Assembly: GCA_946406115.1 (NCBI GenBank)
Contig: OX291553.1
Span: forward strand, 15,195,001 to 15,259,000
Source: Apoda limacodes
Taxonomy: Eukaryota > Arthropoda > Insecta > Lepidoptera > Limacodidae
Direction: 5' to 3'
Length of the DNA stretch: 64,000 nt
Shown: positions 48,000 through 59,165 of the stretch, in pieces
Position numbering within the stretch: position 1 is the first letter of the stretch
Layout of the letters: every line of letters starts with the position of its first letter
The notes under the pieces: generated by a model
The model's database searches: none
Seen by the model: the letters and a program-made list of their open reading frames with translations, nothing else
Told to the model about the DNA's origin: nothing
Position numbers and translations under genes: made by a program

Positions 48000-48825
48000 T
48001 GTTTTACAATTATATCACATATGCGTAAGCTACTAAAAATATACGATGAACTGGTGGTTATATATATAGGCTTTCTTATAAATAAACAGATTCACAATCG
48101 CAATAAAGTTTTAAAAATTTAATAAACATATCTCAAGTCAAAATCAAACCGTGAGAAAGTCAAATAAACTGTAGTTACATTTCGTTAATGTCATAAACAA
48201 CGTTTCATTTCATTTAAAGTCTAGTGCACGCATTCGCTTGTTACAAGCATTCTTGAAATATGCAAAGCGCACTCACGAACTCGTGTACTTAGACCCCTTC
48301 CTTCTCCACGTAGGTAATAGCGCATGAGATGCTCTAAGCCAGGAGGAATGGAACGTAAAAACTCTCGTCGTGTTAGCTGCAACCGCCCATACATTACTGA
48401 CTATCAAATGATTTTATGCACTTTAGCACTTCCATGCTAGTCTTACAAAACCTGCAATTGTTTCTCTAGAACATTATCTTTGACCACACTAGGTTTGTCC
48501 TTATTAAGTTCTATAAAAGCTTTAAGGTACAGTGACTACCTAACTAGAACTACCTCTTTGTACAATTATAAACTACTTTTATAACGTAATGTATTATATC
48601 TACAACACAACAGTATATTCTAAAAACGCTATATAATGTTTTAAAAATAGCTTGTCATTAATTCTAAATCATTGGTATATGGTAATTTTTTTTTTAATGT
48701 GTTCTATACTAAAAGGAAATAAAGAAAATCTTTTGGCGACGCTAGTAAAACAGTCACTCCGCCTTAATATTGAATTATATAAATGTATGTATATGTATAT
48801 ATATGTATATATATGACTATATTTT
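48000..48825. other. AT-rich stretch
   Basis: It ends in a TATG/TATA simple repeat at 48780-48816. No gene recognised. Confidence 0.35.
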
Positions 48826-49019
48826 ACGTCAAATCTTTGTGATTGATTTTGACCAACATCTCGCTATATCGAGTCGATTTTCATTTGATTTCAAAAACTT
48901 CTCGCTATATCGGATCGACTTGCATTTACTTTGACCAACTTCTCGCTATATCAAATCCATTGGTATTTGATTTAACTAACTTATCAGTGTATGCGGTTGA
49001 TTTTCATATGACTTGACTA
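48826..49019 (+). repeat. 41-bp minisatellite, about 4.5 diverged units
   Basis: Units start at 48860, 48901, 48942 and 48983, with exactly 41-bp spacing. The first three begin 'ctcgctatatc' and all include a 'gattttcatttga'-like block. A partial unit precedes them. No frame is conserved between units, since 41 is not a multiple of 3. Confidence 0.85.
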
Positions 49020-49804
49020 GGGTTTCTGCTCGAGAATCCTCGAACTCGAGAAGACTCGAGAAATCCGCCTTGGTTCGAGACGATAAATAAAATCACTAAT
49101 TCAAAGTATTTGAGGTAGGTTTTTCTGCGTAAAATTGTCCGCACTCACTGCGATTACTGCGAGCAAATTGTTCCACTCACACACAAACACGCCGCTCTTA
49201 GGATTTTTAACTAATGATCTTAATCAGTGCTAAAGCTATTGAAATAATTTTAAACGACGACGAAAATTTTGAAGACGTCCTGTAGGATTAAAAATCTAGG
49301 TCTGCAGTGTGCTAGTTTTCAGGTTTATAATTAAATTATAAAGTTTAAAAGCTATTCAGGATTTTAGTTTTTCACACAAATCATCTCGAATAAAATTAAA
49401 TTTTAATAAAAACTTTTTTTAGGATTTTGAATCACCATAAACATAAGGGTGTCTTTTGGGAAGTAACTTCAAAAAAAAAATTTTGTATAACAGGATAACC
49501 TATGGAAGTCTATATTCTTAAAATAAGACGGTGAGTCTCATAATATTTGGGTATAGATATGATCAAAATCAACAATTTTTTGCTAATAAAAACTTTTCAG
49601 AATCCTATTAGGTATGGAATCCTCGATTCGCGAGTCCAACTTGCACTTGACCGGTTTTTCATTAACATTAACAAAAACAAGGTAATCGTGCGGTAGTTAC
49701 TGCCGAATATTTTTTTAAGCTTAGACACACGTTGCAATTCAATAAATGGGATATAACATAAGATGCCGTCACTCTATGGGCTCCAACAACAATAACTGAA
49801 AATC

Positions 49805-50040
49805 CATACTTAACATTATAGATGCGAAAGTAACTCTATCTGTTACCTCTTCACGCTAAAACCGCTCTACCGATTGGGATAAAATTTAACATGGAGATAG
49901 TTTGAGTCCCTAGGAAGAACACTGGCTCCTTCAAAACGTCAAGCGTGAGCTGGTTTTTGTTCTATAATTGAGAAGTTGCCGTTGAAATCCTACACCGATA
50001 ACCGAATTTAGGGCGGGTTGAACCGCGGGCATAGCTAGTA
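49805..50040 (+). repeat. Dispersed repeat family F, best copy
   Basis: It runs 'gcgaaagtaactctatctgt', 'cttcacgctaaaaccgctc', 'gatagtttgagtccc', 'ttgccgttgaaatcctacac' to 'gcgggcatagctagt'. It is about 235 bp with no coding capacity. The reverse-strand copy at 31131-31345 matches it. Confidence 0.7.
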
Positions 50041-51061
50041 ATTATATAAAACAGAAAAAAAGTGTGAACGAGAATTTATACATAAAGGTTATTAATTCGT
50101 AATAGTAATAGTCGACTAACTTATAAACGTAGTCGGAAAAGTAAAAATTTTGTACAAATTCCACTCCTTTCGGTACAATCCTTTCGGTACTGAACCCTAA
50201 AAAGCTTATCAGCCAGCGAGCCACAATAAATTCGTGCAAAATAACAAAGTTCAGGATAATACTATTATGCGTGTTTCAAATCTATACAACGAAAACCAGA
50301 TTTAGAATGTTAGTTTATACCAATACATACCTACCAGTTTTAGATCGGCTCCAGGCGCACTCAGCCATCGTAAATTATTACGCTTGAGTCGCATTCTTTG
50401 GACCACAGATAAGCAATCCATTATTAATTTACTTTATTTATAGCTTCCTTAAGGCAAGTAATGCAATTCCGTCAATACTGCTTAACGTTTTCTTCACTGA
50501 GAAAATCACTGTCAATTTAAAAGATTTCTTTACAGAGATAACCTTTTGTAACTTAGAAATTATCTATATTATGTATTTGGGTTGGCACCTGTAGGTACAC
50601 AACTCAATAATGTCTACTTATTTTTAATTAAACGTTAACTTCTATATTTCTCGCTTTCCGCCGTACGTCTCTTACTTTTACGCAACGGATTTTAATGCGG
50701 TTTTCATCAATAGGTAGTGATTTAAGAGGTTAATTTACACGTATAGCTTAATGATGGCGATGTTAGGTGGTTTATCGAAATAAACATGTCCGGGTTCCAT
50801 ACATTTCAAACAGATGGCGGTGTAAGTTAGTTTATCGACATGAACATGTCCGGATTGGGTAAGTATATAATAGAAATCCGCGTGGGTGGAGTCGTGGGTA
50901 ATAGCTACCCCTTTTTTTTGTCACAGATGGCCCTACAACGCATCAACTTAAAGAGCAGTACAACGTAGCAAGCTAGTCTGTTATAAAACCAAATCTATAT
51001 CGGTGTTAAATTTCTGACATCTGAAATTCAACACAACTAACTCTGTTTTGTAATTATTTTT
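50041..51061. other. Stretch without recognised genes
   Basis: Two related phrases ('gatggcgatgttaggtggtttatcg' and 'gatggcggtgtaagttagtttatcg', in parts, near 50755 and 50815) form a loose 60-bp tandem pair, each followed by 'aacatgtccgg'. No gene recognised. Confidence 0.4.
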
Positions 51062-52018
51062 TTATACCACTAAGGTGGCAGACTAGCACACGGTCTGCCT
51101 GATAGTAAGCGGTCACCGTGGCCTATGGGCGCTTGTAACACCAGGGGTATCACTCGCGCGTAGCCGATCCTTCAAAAATCCAATAACTTCTTCTCGAAAA
51201 ACTTCATACTCTAGTCCTTAGAGAAAACCTTGGCAGGGAGCTTATTCCACAACCCAAGCGTTCGCGGGAGGAAGTTTCTCTGAAACCGCAGTGTATGCGA
51301 CCATTTAGGTTCTAGAGTGTGAGAATGAATTCCCTGCCGATGGCGAGCGCTGCAATGGTAAAACGTAGCCGTGGGAATCATTTCAAACAATTCCTCAGAA
51401 CACATTCCATTGTACAAACGGTAGATCACCCACAGGGAGGCAAAGTCTCTCCTCAGACTTAAGGGTTCGATACGACAAGTGAGTGTGGGATCGTCGACAA
51501 TTCATATTAGCAGTCTTCCATGAAGATGGAAATTGCCTAGTGTGGTAGGAAAGCGCGAAGAGGCGCCTGAGTACAGGACATAACTCAGGAGCACACTGCT
51601 TAAGCACTACTGCTAGTGTACCGTCCGGCCCACTCGTCAAACTCAGGTGCGTGAAGAGTCGAGCTACGTCCGTGTCACCGCTATGAGACCTGTATAGACA
51701 CGCATAGATACGAGTGTGGCCACCGTGATCTACGCGCACCCACAATATCGACAGGTCCCTGTCTTCAAGGCTATGAAGGCGACGACAGCAAATATCCTCC
51801 CGGACGAACATACATACACCGGCACTACTCACGAAATTGTGCTCGAGTTTGTAGCCGGGATAGTGAAGTATGATGGATCGGCCAGGCAGGATATCTGCGT
51901 CTCCGTTAGGAAAAGAATGGTCGGCTGCGCAATCTCCAGATGGAGGTGGACTGCGTTAAGATTTGCGTGAGTACCCCTAACGTAACAAAGTCCACATTAA
52001 ATGTGGATGGAGCGGCCG
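51062..52018 (-). mobile_element. Non-LTR family A (copy 8) with endonuclease remnant
   Basis: On the minus strand, endonuclease-domain sequence is at 52000-51640, the start of the RT at 51640-51510, and then C-terminus plus 3' UTR at 51510-51062. Two internal deletions (near 51640 and near 51507) remove the rest of the endonuclease and almost all of the RT. It is the only copy here that shows the 5' coding part of the family. Confidence 0.85.
51395..52000 (-). pseudogene. Family A endonuclease/RT fusion remnant
   Basis: The N-terminal part in one frame reads LEIAQPTILFLTETQIS, which fits the TET/E motif region of apurinic-type LINE endonucleases. After a frameshift the 51395-51832 frame continues (SAGVCMFVREDICCRRL, LWVRVDHGGHTRIYACLYRS). 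It then fuses to the RT start (SGPDGTLAVVLKQCAPELCP, FPSSWKTAN) and finally to out-of-frame C-terminal sequence. No catalytic RT residues remain. Confidence 0.85.
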
Positions 52019-53264
52019 CTGAAAAAACCATTTTCCTTCCTTAATTTTCTTTCCTTATTTTTAAACCCAAATTTTACGAATAATTCCATTTAAAACCAAA
52101 TTTTACGATTAATTCTAACATTAGGACATTAACTGGGTTGTGTACAGCCAGGTGGTGTTAATTGGTTCCAATTTGTTATCTTTGTAAATATCTAAAATTT
52201 ACCGTAGGTGGTGTAAAAAAATGTATTTGCTATCTTGCTTATGACACTACCAGTGAAAATCCGTCTCAAGGTTCCGCAAAGCGTCTTTTGGCGAGACATT
52301 GATAGGTAATACACGTTGAAGAGCAATTTTATCATTTAAAACAACAGTTTTAAAAATTCATGGCGCAGCAAGTTGCCCAAAAATGTAAATCGGAAGCAAA
52401 AAATGGATCTGTTTAATTGATTAAGAAATAATGGTAAAAAATATATAAAAATTCAACCTGTTAAATTTTAGTTGTTGCTGTTACCTATAGTTATATAATT
52501 AAGCTATGTATTTTGAAATTTATAGGCATTACAGTTTCATAACAAACTCAATTTTAATAATTTGAAAGAATTGGTTTTGAATAGAATCGTATTTCTTAAC
52601 AAAAGCAGAGAGAGCAACAGAGTAAGAAGGTGTGAAAACAAATTTGCTTATTAACATTTTAGTTAAAGAGATCGTAGAGAAGAATATAATATACTGAAAA
52701 GACTGATTCAAAACCATTTTTGTCATTTTTTTTTCTGAAAATGAAGCTGTATTAAACGTGACCTAAAAGTGGTAACTGCAGGTACCTCGTGTTGTTAAGG
52801 ACAGGCGTTAGATCAGGTGTACAGGACTTTTTCTAAAATACTCATGTACTTTGATTGATCACACCACTAGCTTCTTGGTGTAAAAAAAACATTAAGAAAC
52901 CTGTATATATTAAAGAGTACGTCCACAATCCGTACTAAGCGTACAGCGCTATGGCCTAAATTGCCTTCGCCTAAGACAAGTGCCGCAAACAGTAGGGACG
53001 TATGTAGGTTGCGGCAAGATCACAGTCGGAATTCAAAAATCAATTTTAGCCGCAAAATATTTTTGATTTTTGTTTATTAATTAAGGGTTTTATGACAAAA
53101 TATTCATTTCCTCGTACCTGTGTGAGTGTGCATGTTTCTATATTCAAATTAAGCTAACTCTATTTTTTGATCCTTACTTATAATATTTCCATTATAATAG
53201 AAATGTAAATTTCCTTTAGTAAAATTCAACTTTAAGTGAATAAATCAAGACTAAATAAATAATT
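52019..53264. other. AT-rich stretch
   Basis: Nothing recognised. 'ccaaattttacga' phrases at 52066-52105 form a short direct repeat. Confidence 0.35.
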
Positions 53265-53844
53265 AAAAAAACCGACCAAGTCCGAGTCTGGCTCGCTCAC
53301 CGAGAGTTCCATATAAACTTATTATATATAGATAATTCTTTTATTATGAGATCAAGTGTATGCCTTAATTATTAGTTTTTGAATTTTGCCTATATTTGTG
53401 AGCATCTTGCTAAACATGATTCTATGTCAATGGGAAGTACCTCATAAGTTTATTATTTGTGTCATATGCGACAAAAATGACCACATTTTGGGCATTTTTT
53501 TTTATGGCGTTAACTTATAAGCTTGATTTTTTTACAACTTAAAAGGACCGTAGAGTCCTCAGTATTTGATATTAACTTAATCGCAAATATTTATTAATCG
53601 CAAGTATAGATTGGAGTCCTATTTATGAATTAGATTAGATCTAGTTAAGTTTTTTTACTACTGACATCGATTATTATTGATAGCTGTGTGCCAAGGAAAA
53701 AACATTGTAGTATAAGCTCTAAATACGTGTATCCTGAATGGTAGACTAGTGATATTGTTCAAAATCTAAAGCTCAAATCTCTTTGTCACAAACGATACAA
53801 AAAGAGTAGGGCAGAGTTCCCGAGTTAAAAGAGAATTTAGGGTT

Positions 53845-54392
53845 CCTGCTCAGAACGGTCCAGGACTTCACAAACACTAAAGCTATCAGGACATTATTAA
53901 CAATGCACTTGTTAGAAGTCAACTCAAATGCAATTCAGCAATTTGGGCTCCGCATGTAGTTAAATACAGCCTTATGCTGAAGCGAGTTCAAAATAAATTT
54001 GTAAGGTACTTATACCTGAAAGAGTATGGTGTTTATCCATTTTACCCGTTAATGTACCCAAATCTATTTGTTCTTGGCATGACAGGATATAATGAGCTTC
54101 AGGTTAGGAGATACTCCTTGCTTACATCCTACCTACAACTTCAAAATTATTCGTGGGAAAATCCACAACACGGATATATTAGGTAAAATAGGTATATGCG
54201 TTCCGAACGGGTACGTGTGGCGGCGGCCCAGGCCGAGTTTGCTAGTGATCCGGGCGGGAGGACTAACTTACGTCGTAAAGCGCCAATGACGCGCGCGCTG
54301 CATACACTAAATATTATACACAGTAAGTTGGACCTATTTGATTGTACTCTTAATGAATTCACAAAAAAAGCCATGTATACTATTTCTTATAA
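53845..54392 (+). pseudogene. Jockey-like LINE C-terminal fragment nested in family E
   Basis: The frames in order read ALVRSQLKCNSAIWAPHVV and LKRVQNKFVRYLYLKEYGVY, then (after a frameshift near 54165) GGRTNLRRKAPMTRALHTLN and SKLDLFDCTLNEFTKKAMY. These are the thumb and C-terminal tail of a Jockey-group RT. The fragment ends in a (TA)n tract at 54397-54418 before the host repeat resumes. RT catalytic motifs are absent. Confidence 0.75.
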
Positions 54393-54396
54393 CGAG

Positions 54397-54418
54397 TATA
54401 TATATATATATATATATA
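54397..54418. repeat. (TA)n microsatellite
   Basis: About 11 TA units directly after the LINE coding end, possibly its 3' tail. Confidence 0.85.
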
Positions 54419-54487
54419 TGATATCTTCACGCTTTCCTGAAAGAAAAGGGATCTTGACAGACAGACAGACAGACGGAACCCTAAAAA

Positions 54488-54817
54488 CTCACATCTACAT
54501 TTTAATTCCAAGGTCTAAAGTAACAAAAACATATTACAAAAAAAAATTGTTAAGTTACCTTTAGTTTTTGCCAATTTTTGATTTATTTTTATAACGGTAC
54601 ATATAATTCAGCTGAAATGTCATTATAATATTGCTTAAAACAAAACCGAATTGAAGAAATTGTAAGCGAATTTTTAATATAAATAATACTATTCGAGTTA
54701 TTAATATTTAATGCTTTTTGCCCATACTATGTTCATATTCCGCGTTATATACAGGATTTGTCTGGCTTTATGCAACCTCTTAAGTAGCGTAGTTACGCCT
54801 AAAAAGGGTCGGTTCGA
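54488..54817. other. AT-rich stretch
   Basis: No feature recognised. Confidence 0.35.
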
Positions 54818-56073
54818 AATAAGGTCCATCTTTTTAAACTTCCCGCATTTAATGATTAAACCAAAACGTATAGCGCGCGGTCCCTCGCCAGTAACCAATC
54901 ATAAAAGCGCATCGACACTCATGTCGGTCATTTTGTCAGTGGCTGTGTGTTTGTTAATTTAGAAGCGGTCGACGCGACTCAATTTATAAAATATTCAGTT
55001 TGAATTTTGCGTGGTATTAGTAATAAAAGCCGGTCTTTTCTTCTTCTCTGCAATAGGGATGTGAAAAATACTTTTAGCACGTGGATTGACGAGGTAAGTA
55101 ACCAAAATTGTTGCTTTTTTATTTTGATTTTGTTTGGTTTTATCAGGACATATCTAAGTGCCTAACAAGGTCCAAGTTGTTGTCCCCAAATAAGGTACGG
55201 ACCTTATTAGGGTTACGAAGTTTTAAAATAGACATGGTAATGACTTACATAAGTGTAAATAAGCAGCTGGCCTAGCAAGTGGCACTTTAGTTTTACGATA
55301 ACGACCTTTCGCTACGCTGAGTCATTGCTATCGCACAAAACTTGACTAGACGCCTTTCCTTCCGTAGACTTCAACGAATGTTAAAAAAAATCCAGTCGCA
55401 TTTCGAGTTTTTTAAAGTTAAAAATATATAATAAGGATAAGTAAATACACACTGTGATTAAGAGTACGTGCATATTTATCTTTTAATACTTAGCTGCTAG
55501 TAGTTGCCATGTTTGTTATTTTTAAACACTTAATAAGGTCCCGACTGTGATTAAAGAAGTATAATACCTAATAAGGTCCAAGGACTAAGACTGAAAAAAT
55601 TACTGATTAGTTACATTTTGTTATTTTCTTTACTAGAATTAATAAAAATAAGCATAAAACTACAATTTGTTTCATTCATGACTAGAAATTAGAAAAGTTA
55701 TAGCTTATATACATTTCCTCAGACTTTATAAGGGCCACGACACCAATTGATATGAATTTCCATTTCATTATTCAAAAGCTACAAACTTAATAGTAGTCAA
55801 AAGCTGTTGCTTTCTAAAGATGTGATTTTTCTGGTATACAAAGCCTTAAATCTTGCAGTTCAATTATGGACCTTATTCAGAGCCCTAGTGCTCAATAAGG
55901 ACCAAAGACAAGCTTTTAAAAAACTTTTTTTGTAAGTAACTGGCGCTTGGTTCCTTATTTTTGTACAATATTTTCTCTTCAAATAAAAACAGTTTATTTG
56001 ATCATGTTGTCTTACAAACTAACACACTTCCCAAAATTGATTTATAAGGATTTCAAAAAACCCGGCCCTTATT
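54818..56073. promoter_or_regulatory. Cluster of AATAAGGTCC decamers
   Basis: AATAAGGTCC or its complement occurs exactly at 54818, 55199, 55532, 55570 and 55868. One-base variants are at 55189, 55894 and 56064. The pair at 55189-55208 forms AATAAGGT-acgg-ACCTTATT, an 8-bp inverted pair. Five exact 10-mers in about 1.1 kb is far above chance. They could be binding sites for a transcription factor or a transposase, or relics of a diverged satellite. Confidence 0.55.
54870..55093 (+). promoter_or_regulatory. Candidate promoter and first exon
   Basis: GC content rises locally, with 'aaccaatcataaaa' (CCAAT-like) near 54892 and an initiator-like 'ttgtcagt' near 54933. A near-perfect splice donor GAG|GTAAGTA lies at 55091-55100. 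No coding frame with a convincing start was seen, so any exon would be a 5' UTR. This is inference from signals only. Confidence 0.25.
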
Positions 56074-56955
56074 AGATGCAATTTACCTTATAAAAAAGAA
56101 ATTCTGAAGTAAGAGGTGTCATGGAATAATTGGTCTATAAATAAGATAAGAAAAAGATATTTATTTAAGGATGTCATTCGTTTAAATCAAGCGCTAAACA
56201 AGTTTCTAATGAGTTCCAATTTAAGTCTACGTATAGGATTGTACGTACATTATTTACACGTGTGTTACATATTCGCCTAAAAGAGTTATAAAAAACATTA
56301 AATTAAAATAGCTGACTTAATGAATTAATCTTACTTTCAATTTATTCTAAAAGCTATATTTAAATATTAGAGTCCGCAGTTAATGTGGCTGCGCGTGAGT
56401 GCCGATGTTCGATAAAGCTAGGATGGCGGGCGAGGCGGAACACCGCGGCGCCCTCGGCCCGCACGCGGCAGCCCACGCACGACGTTTGTCTTACATTATG
56501 GGACCTCTGCTCCGCGGCATATAATAGCCGCGGTTTGTTGAGAAGCATTAAATACGCTGTTTGTTTTACATGTGCGCCTTAATTATTTCTATTGACCAAT
56601 AATTCACTACATATATGCGGAGTATAGGGAATATGGTGAGCAGCACTTCCAGTTCTCAGTAGGTCTAGAGTCGAGCCCGTAGCCTCTCTGTGATCCTGTG
56701 ACCGTTCGCATATACATACATATGTCGTGTGAGTCATAGCCCCATGCCTTTTTCTTGCTAGTATTAAGACGGAATAATGTGTTAACCACTATAAGCAACT
56801 GACTGCTATTACCCCCCTTGTCACTGTGCCAATATCTCTTGGCTCTTACCACCATATTCTAAAATTTGAGACTAAAAAATCACAACGTTTAAACAAGTGA
56901 AAGTAGCTTACAATCCCTAACCAATTTTTTGTCATTTCTTTATCCTGCTCCATTG
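56074..56955. other. Stretch with a GC-rich island at 56388-56545
   Basis: The island is CpG-rich and overlaps open frames on both strands (65 codons on +, 62 on -). It ends with the palindrome-like 'ccgcggcatataatagccgcgg'. No motif recognised. Confidence 0.35.
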
Positions 56956-57214
56956 TCAGACCTTTATCTTTAACCCATTCATTAGGAACATTTCAACGAG
57001 CCCATACATTACACCATTGTTATAAATAAGCAAAAACTTTAGAGTAGCATAGACAGCTAAAGTAGACGAAAATGTATGAGCCCTCGCTCGCCGTCTATCG
57101 GGGCCCTCGCCGAATGCCAGCCGATCCAGCATTTCTGCCAATTTTTTCTGCGTTCGACCAAGTTTAGTGGGGTTTTGTTGAACATAATGTACCTTATCCG
57201 CTTAATGTCGATAG
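56956..57214 (-). other. Unrecognised protein-like open frame
   Basis: About 86 codons are open on the minus strand from near 57214. The segment TKLGRTQKKLAEMLDRLAFG followed by EGPDRRRARAHT has a charged, protein-like composition. I do not recognise it. It might be an exon or a scrap of mobile-element protein, and no clear splice sites bound it. Confidence 0.2.
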
Positions 57215-57424
57215 TCCAACTAAAGAGAATGAGCCAAGATTTGTAGTGTGTCTTTATGTATTTTTAACTTAGCTGGATTATGACATTAAACGCATTAAAG
57301 TAGTGAACAAAACGCACCTTTTTTAATAACTTTTGTAAATTCCTTCCTGTAGTATTGTATGGAACAAAAATTGTTCTGGACGTATAAGAAATACAAACAT
57401 AGGTATTAAATGTCAGTGGACTTG

Positions 57425-57600
57425 TTTTGACGTGACAACGTCTTATAAATTGGTTTGCCGGGTGACACTTCAAGAAACTGCGTTACGCTCCGCTCACGTT
57501 ATGCGCTCACAATGAGAGCGAGTGAGAGGCACGCGGCATGGTTAGCCCGCCTAAGAGCGAGAGAGACAGACATAAAAAGTGAAAGGCACAAGTTGTCACG
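57425..57600 (+). repeat. Repeat H, copy 2 (176 bp)
   Basis: Identical to 35349-35524 and in the same orientation. The flanking sequences differ on both sides apart from chance bases, so the repeated unit is sharply bounded. Confidence 0.85.
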
Positions 57601-57959
57601 TAAAACTTTCGCCCGTATACCGACTTTACAGGCAACCAGTTTTTTTTTTTCACAAAAAAGTGATATTATATTTTAATAATCAAAGTCATTTTTATTTAGC
57701 TACAAGATTCATAGTGTCGTGTGTTGAGAAAACAAATCGATAAAACCATTTCGTATATTACTGTTATCACTTATTATTCAGTTCTTCCGTTCGGCATAAA
57801 ATATTTTAAAGGATAAAATTATTGTGAGAATGATGTGACTGTTAATACCTATTCTGATAAACAGTAAGTATTCAGATAAAACAAACAAATAAGTATAAAT
57901 TAGGAACAAGAATAAAACCTTACCAAACATACACAAACTAAATAGTACATACAATTGTA

Positions 57960-59165
57960 AGTACTAAAAATCTTGACACGCGGTAGGCCACTTTGACCCC
58001 CTCATAACTCAAAAAATATTTCACATAAACGTATCAAATTTGGCTCATATATTGAGACTTGCGAGATACATCAGTGATCTAAATTTCATAAGCACATCTC
58101 AAACGGTTATTTAGATATTAATGTTCAAAATCGTCATTTTTATCACTGACTGACCTATAGAACAAAACTCTAACCCAGTTCCAGATGACCTAGAAAGTTC
58201 AAATTTGGCATGCAGATAGGTAATTAGGTGAATACATAGAAATAAATCAGAAACTGGTAATTTTCTATAATTTTATTATTATTTTTCACTAAACCTTTAA
58301 GCGGGCGCGCGGTTATTTGTAACGGCAGCGGTCGCGCGTAACCTTATTGACCGTCAAGGTTTTTAAGAATTAAAAAGCCAAATTATTAAATTATTTGAAT
58401 AACAATGTATTTAAACACATTTCCTTCAGATAGAATAAAAAAAATATTCGGCAGAAAACCTACAAAAATTTATTTTAAAACACTTTGACGAAGCGAATCT
58501 TCAACGACGTCAGGCGCGCGTTTACTTTGCAAAACCTATGCAGCATGCACAACGAAAGATATAATTTAGATTAAGCAATGCGCACAGAAAGGAAGAATCT
58601 ATTGTTTTGAGTTCACAATGAACCTATGAGAGGCTACTAATATTGGCAAACATGAGTGATGATAATATACGAATTTATAACCGAAAATAGGGTTACCGCG
58701 GTCGATTCGACGCCGCGCGACCGCTCGAAGGTTTGATTCTATTAGGAACACTTAACTTATACTCATAAAAACTGTAATGTAAGAATCAGCAATCAAAACT
58801 TATGACAGCCGGTCTTTATGTGGATTTTAAGATTTTCACGAGGATATATAACGAGTTGAATACCACCCTTAATTTGTTTTTAATCCAAATATTTCTGTAT
58901 AAGTACTTTTGTAGTTATTACGTTATTAACTGGGATTTAGTATTAATTGCTGTTTCAATATTTAGCGCACATCAATAGTGTAAGATCATTACTTATAAAT
59001 ATTTATATAATAGGCATTTCGGTACACGGCGCGCGGTGCGACGTCGGAGTAGCGGGGTGGGAGAGCGAACCTTGACGCGAACGTGTTCGAGCGAGTGGCA
59101 GCTGCGCTCATAAGCGCTAGCGCTGTTTTGCTGTCCGGTTGTCTCTCGATATCTGACCTATAAGG
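57960..59165. repeat. Unclassified repeat-like region with CpG-rich islands
   Basis: The early part ('catttcacataaacgtatc', 'actgactgacctatag', 'caaatttggcatgcagatag') reads like dispersed insect repeats known to me. CpG-rich blocks follow at 58300-58345, 58500-58525, 58695-58730 and 59020-59130. No coding frame. The ends are not defined. Confidence 0.35.

Larger units (their letters stand above)
53265..54487 (+). repeat. Dispersed repeat family E, split by a LINE fragment
   Basis: The head (53265-53590, 'aaaccgaccaagtccgagtc' to 'cagtatttgatattaact') and tail (about 54418-54487, 'agggatcttgacagacagac' to 'ggaaccctaaaaac') are collinear with the intact copy at 43701-44240. The 0.8 kb between them is foreign. 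Confidence 0.7.
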
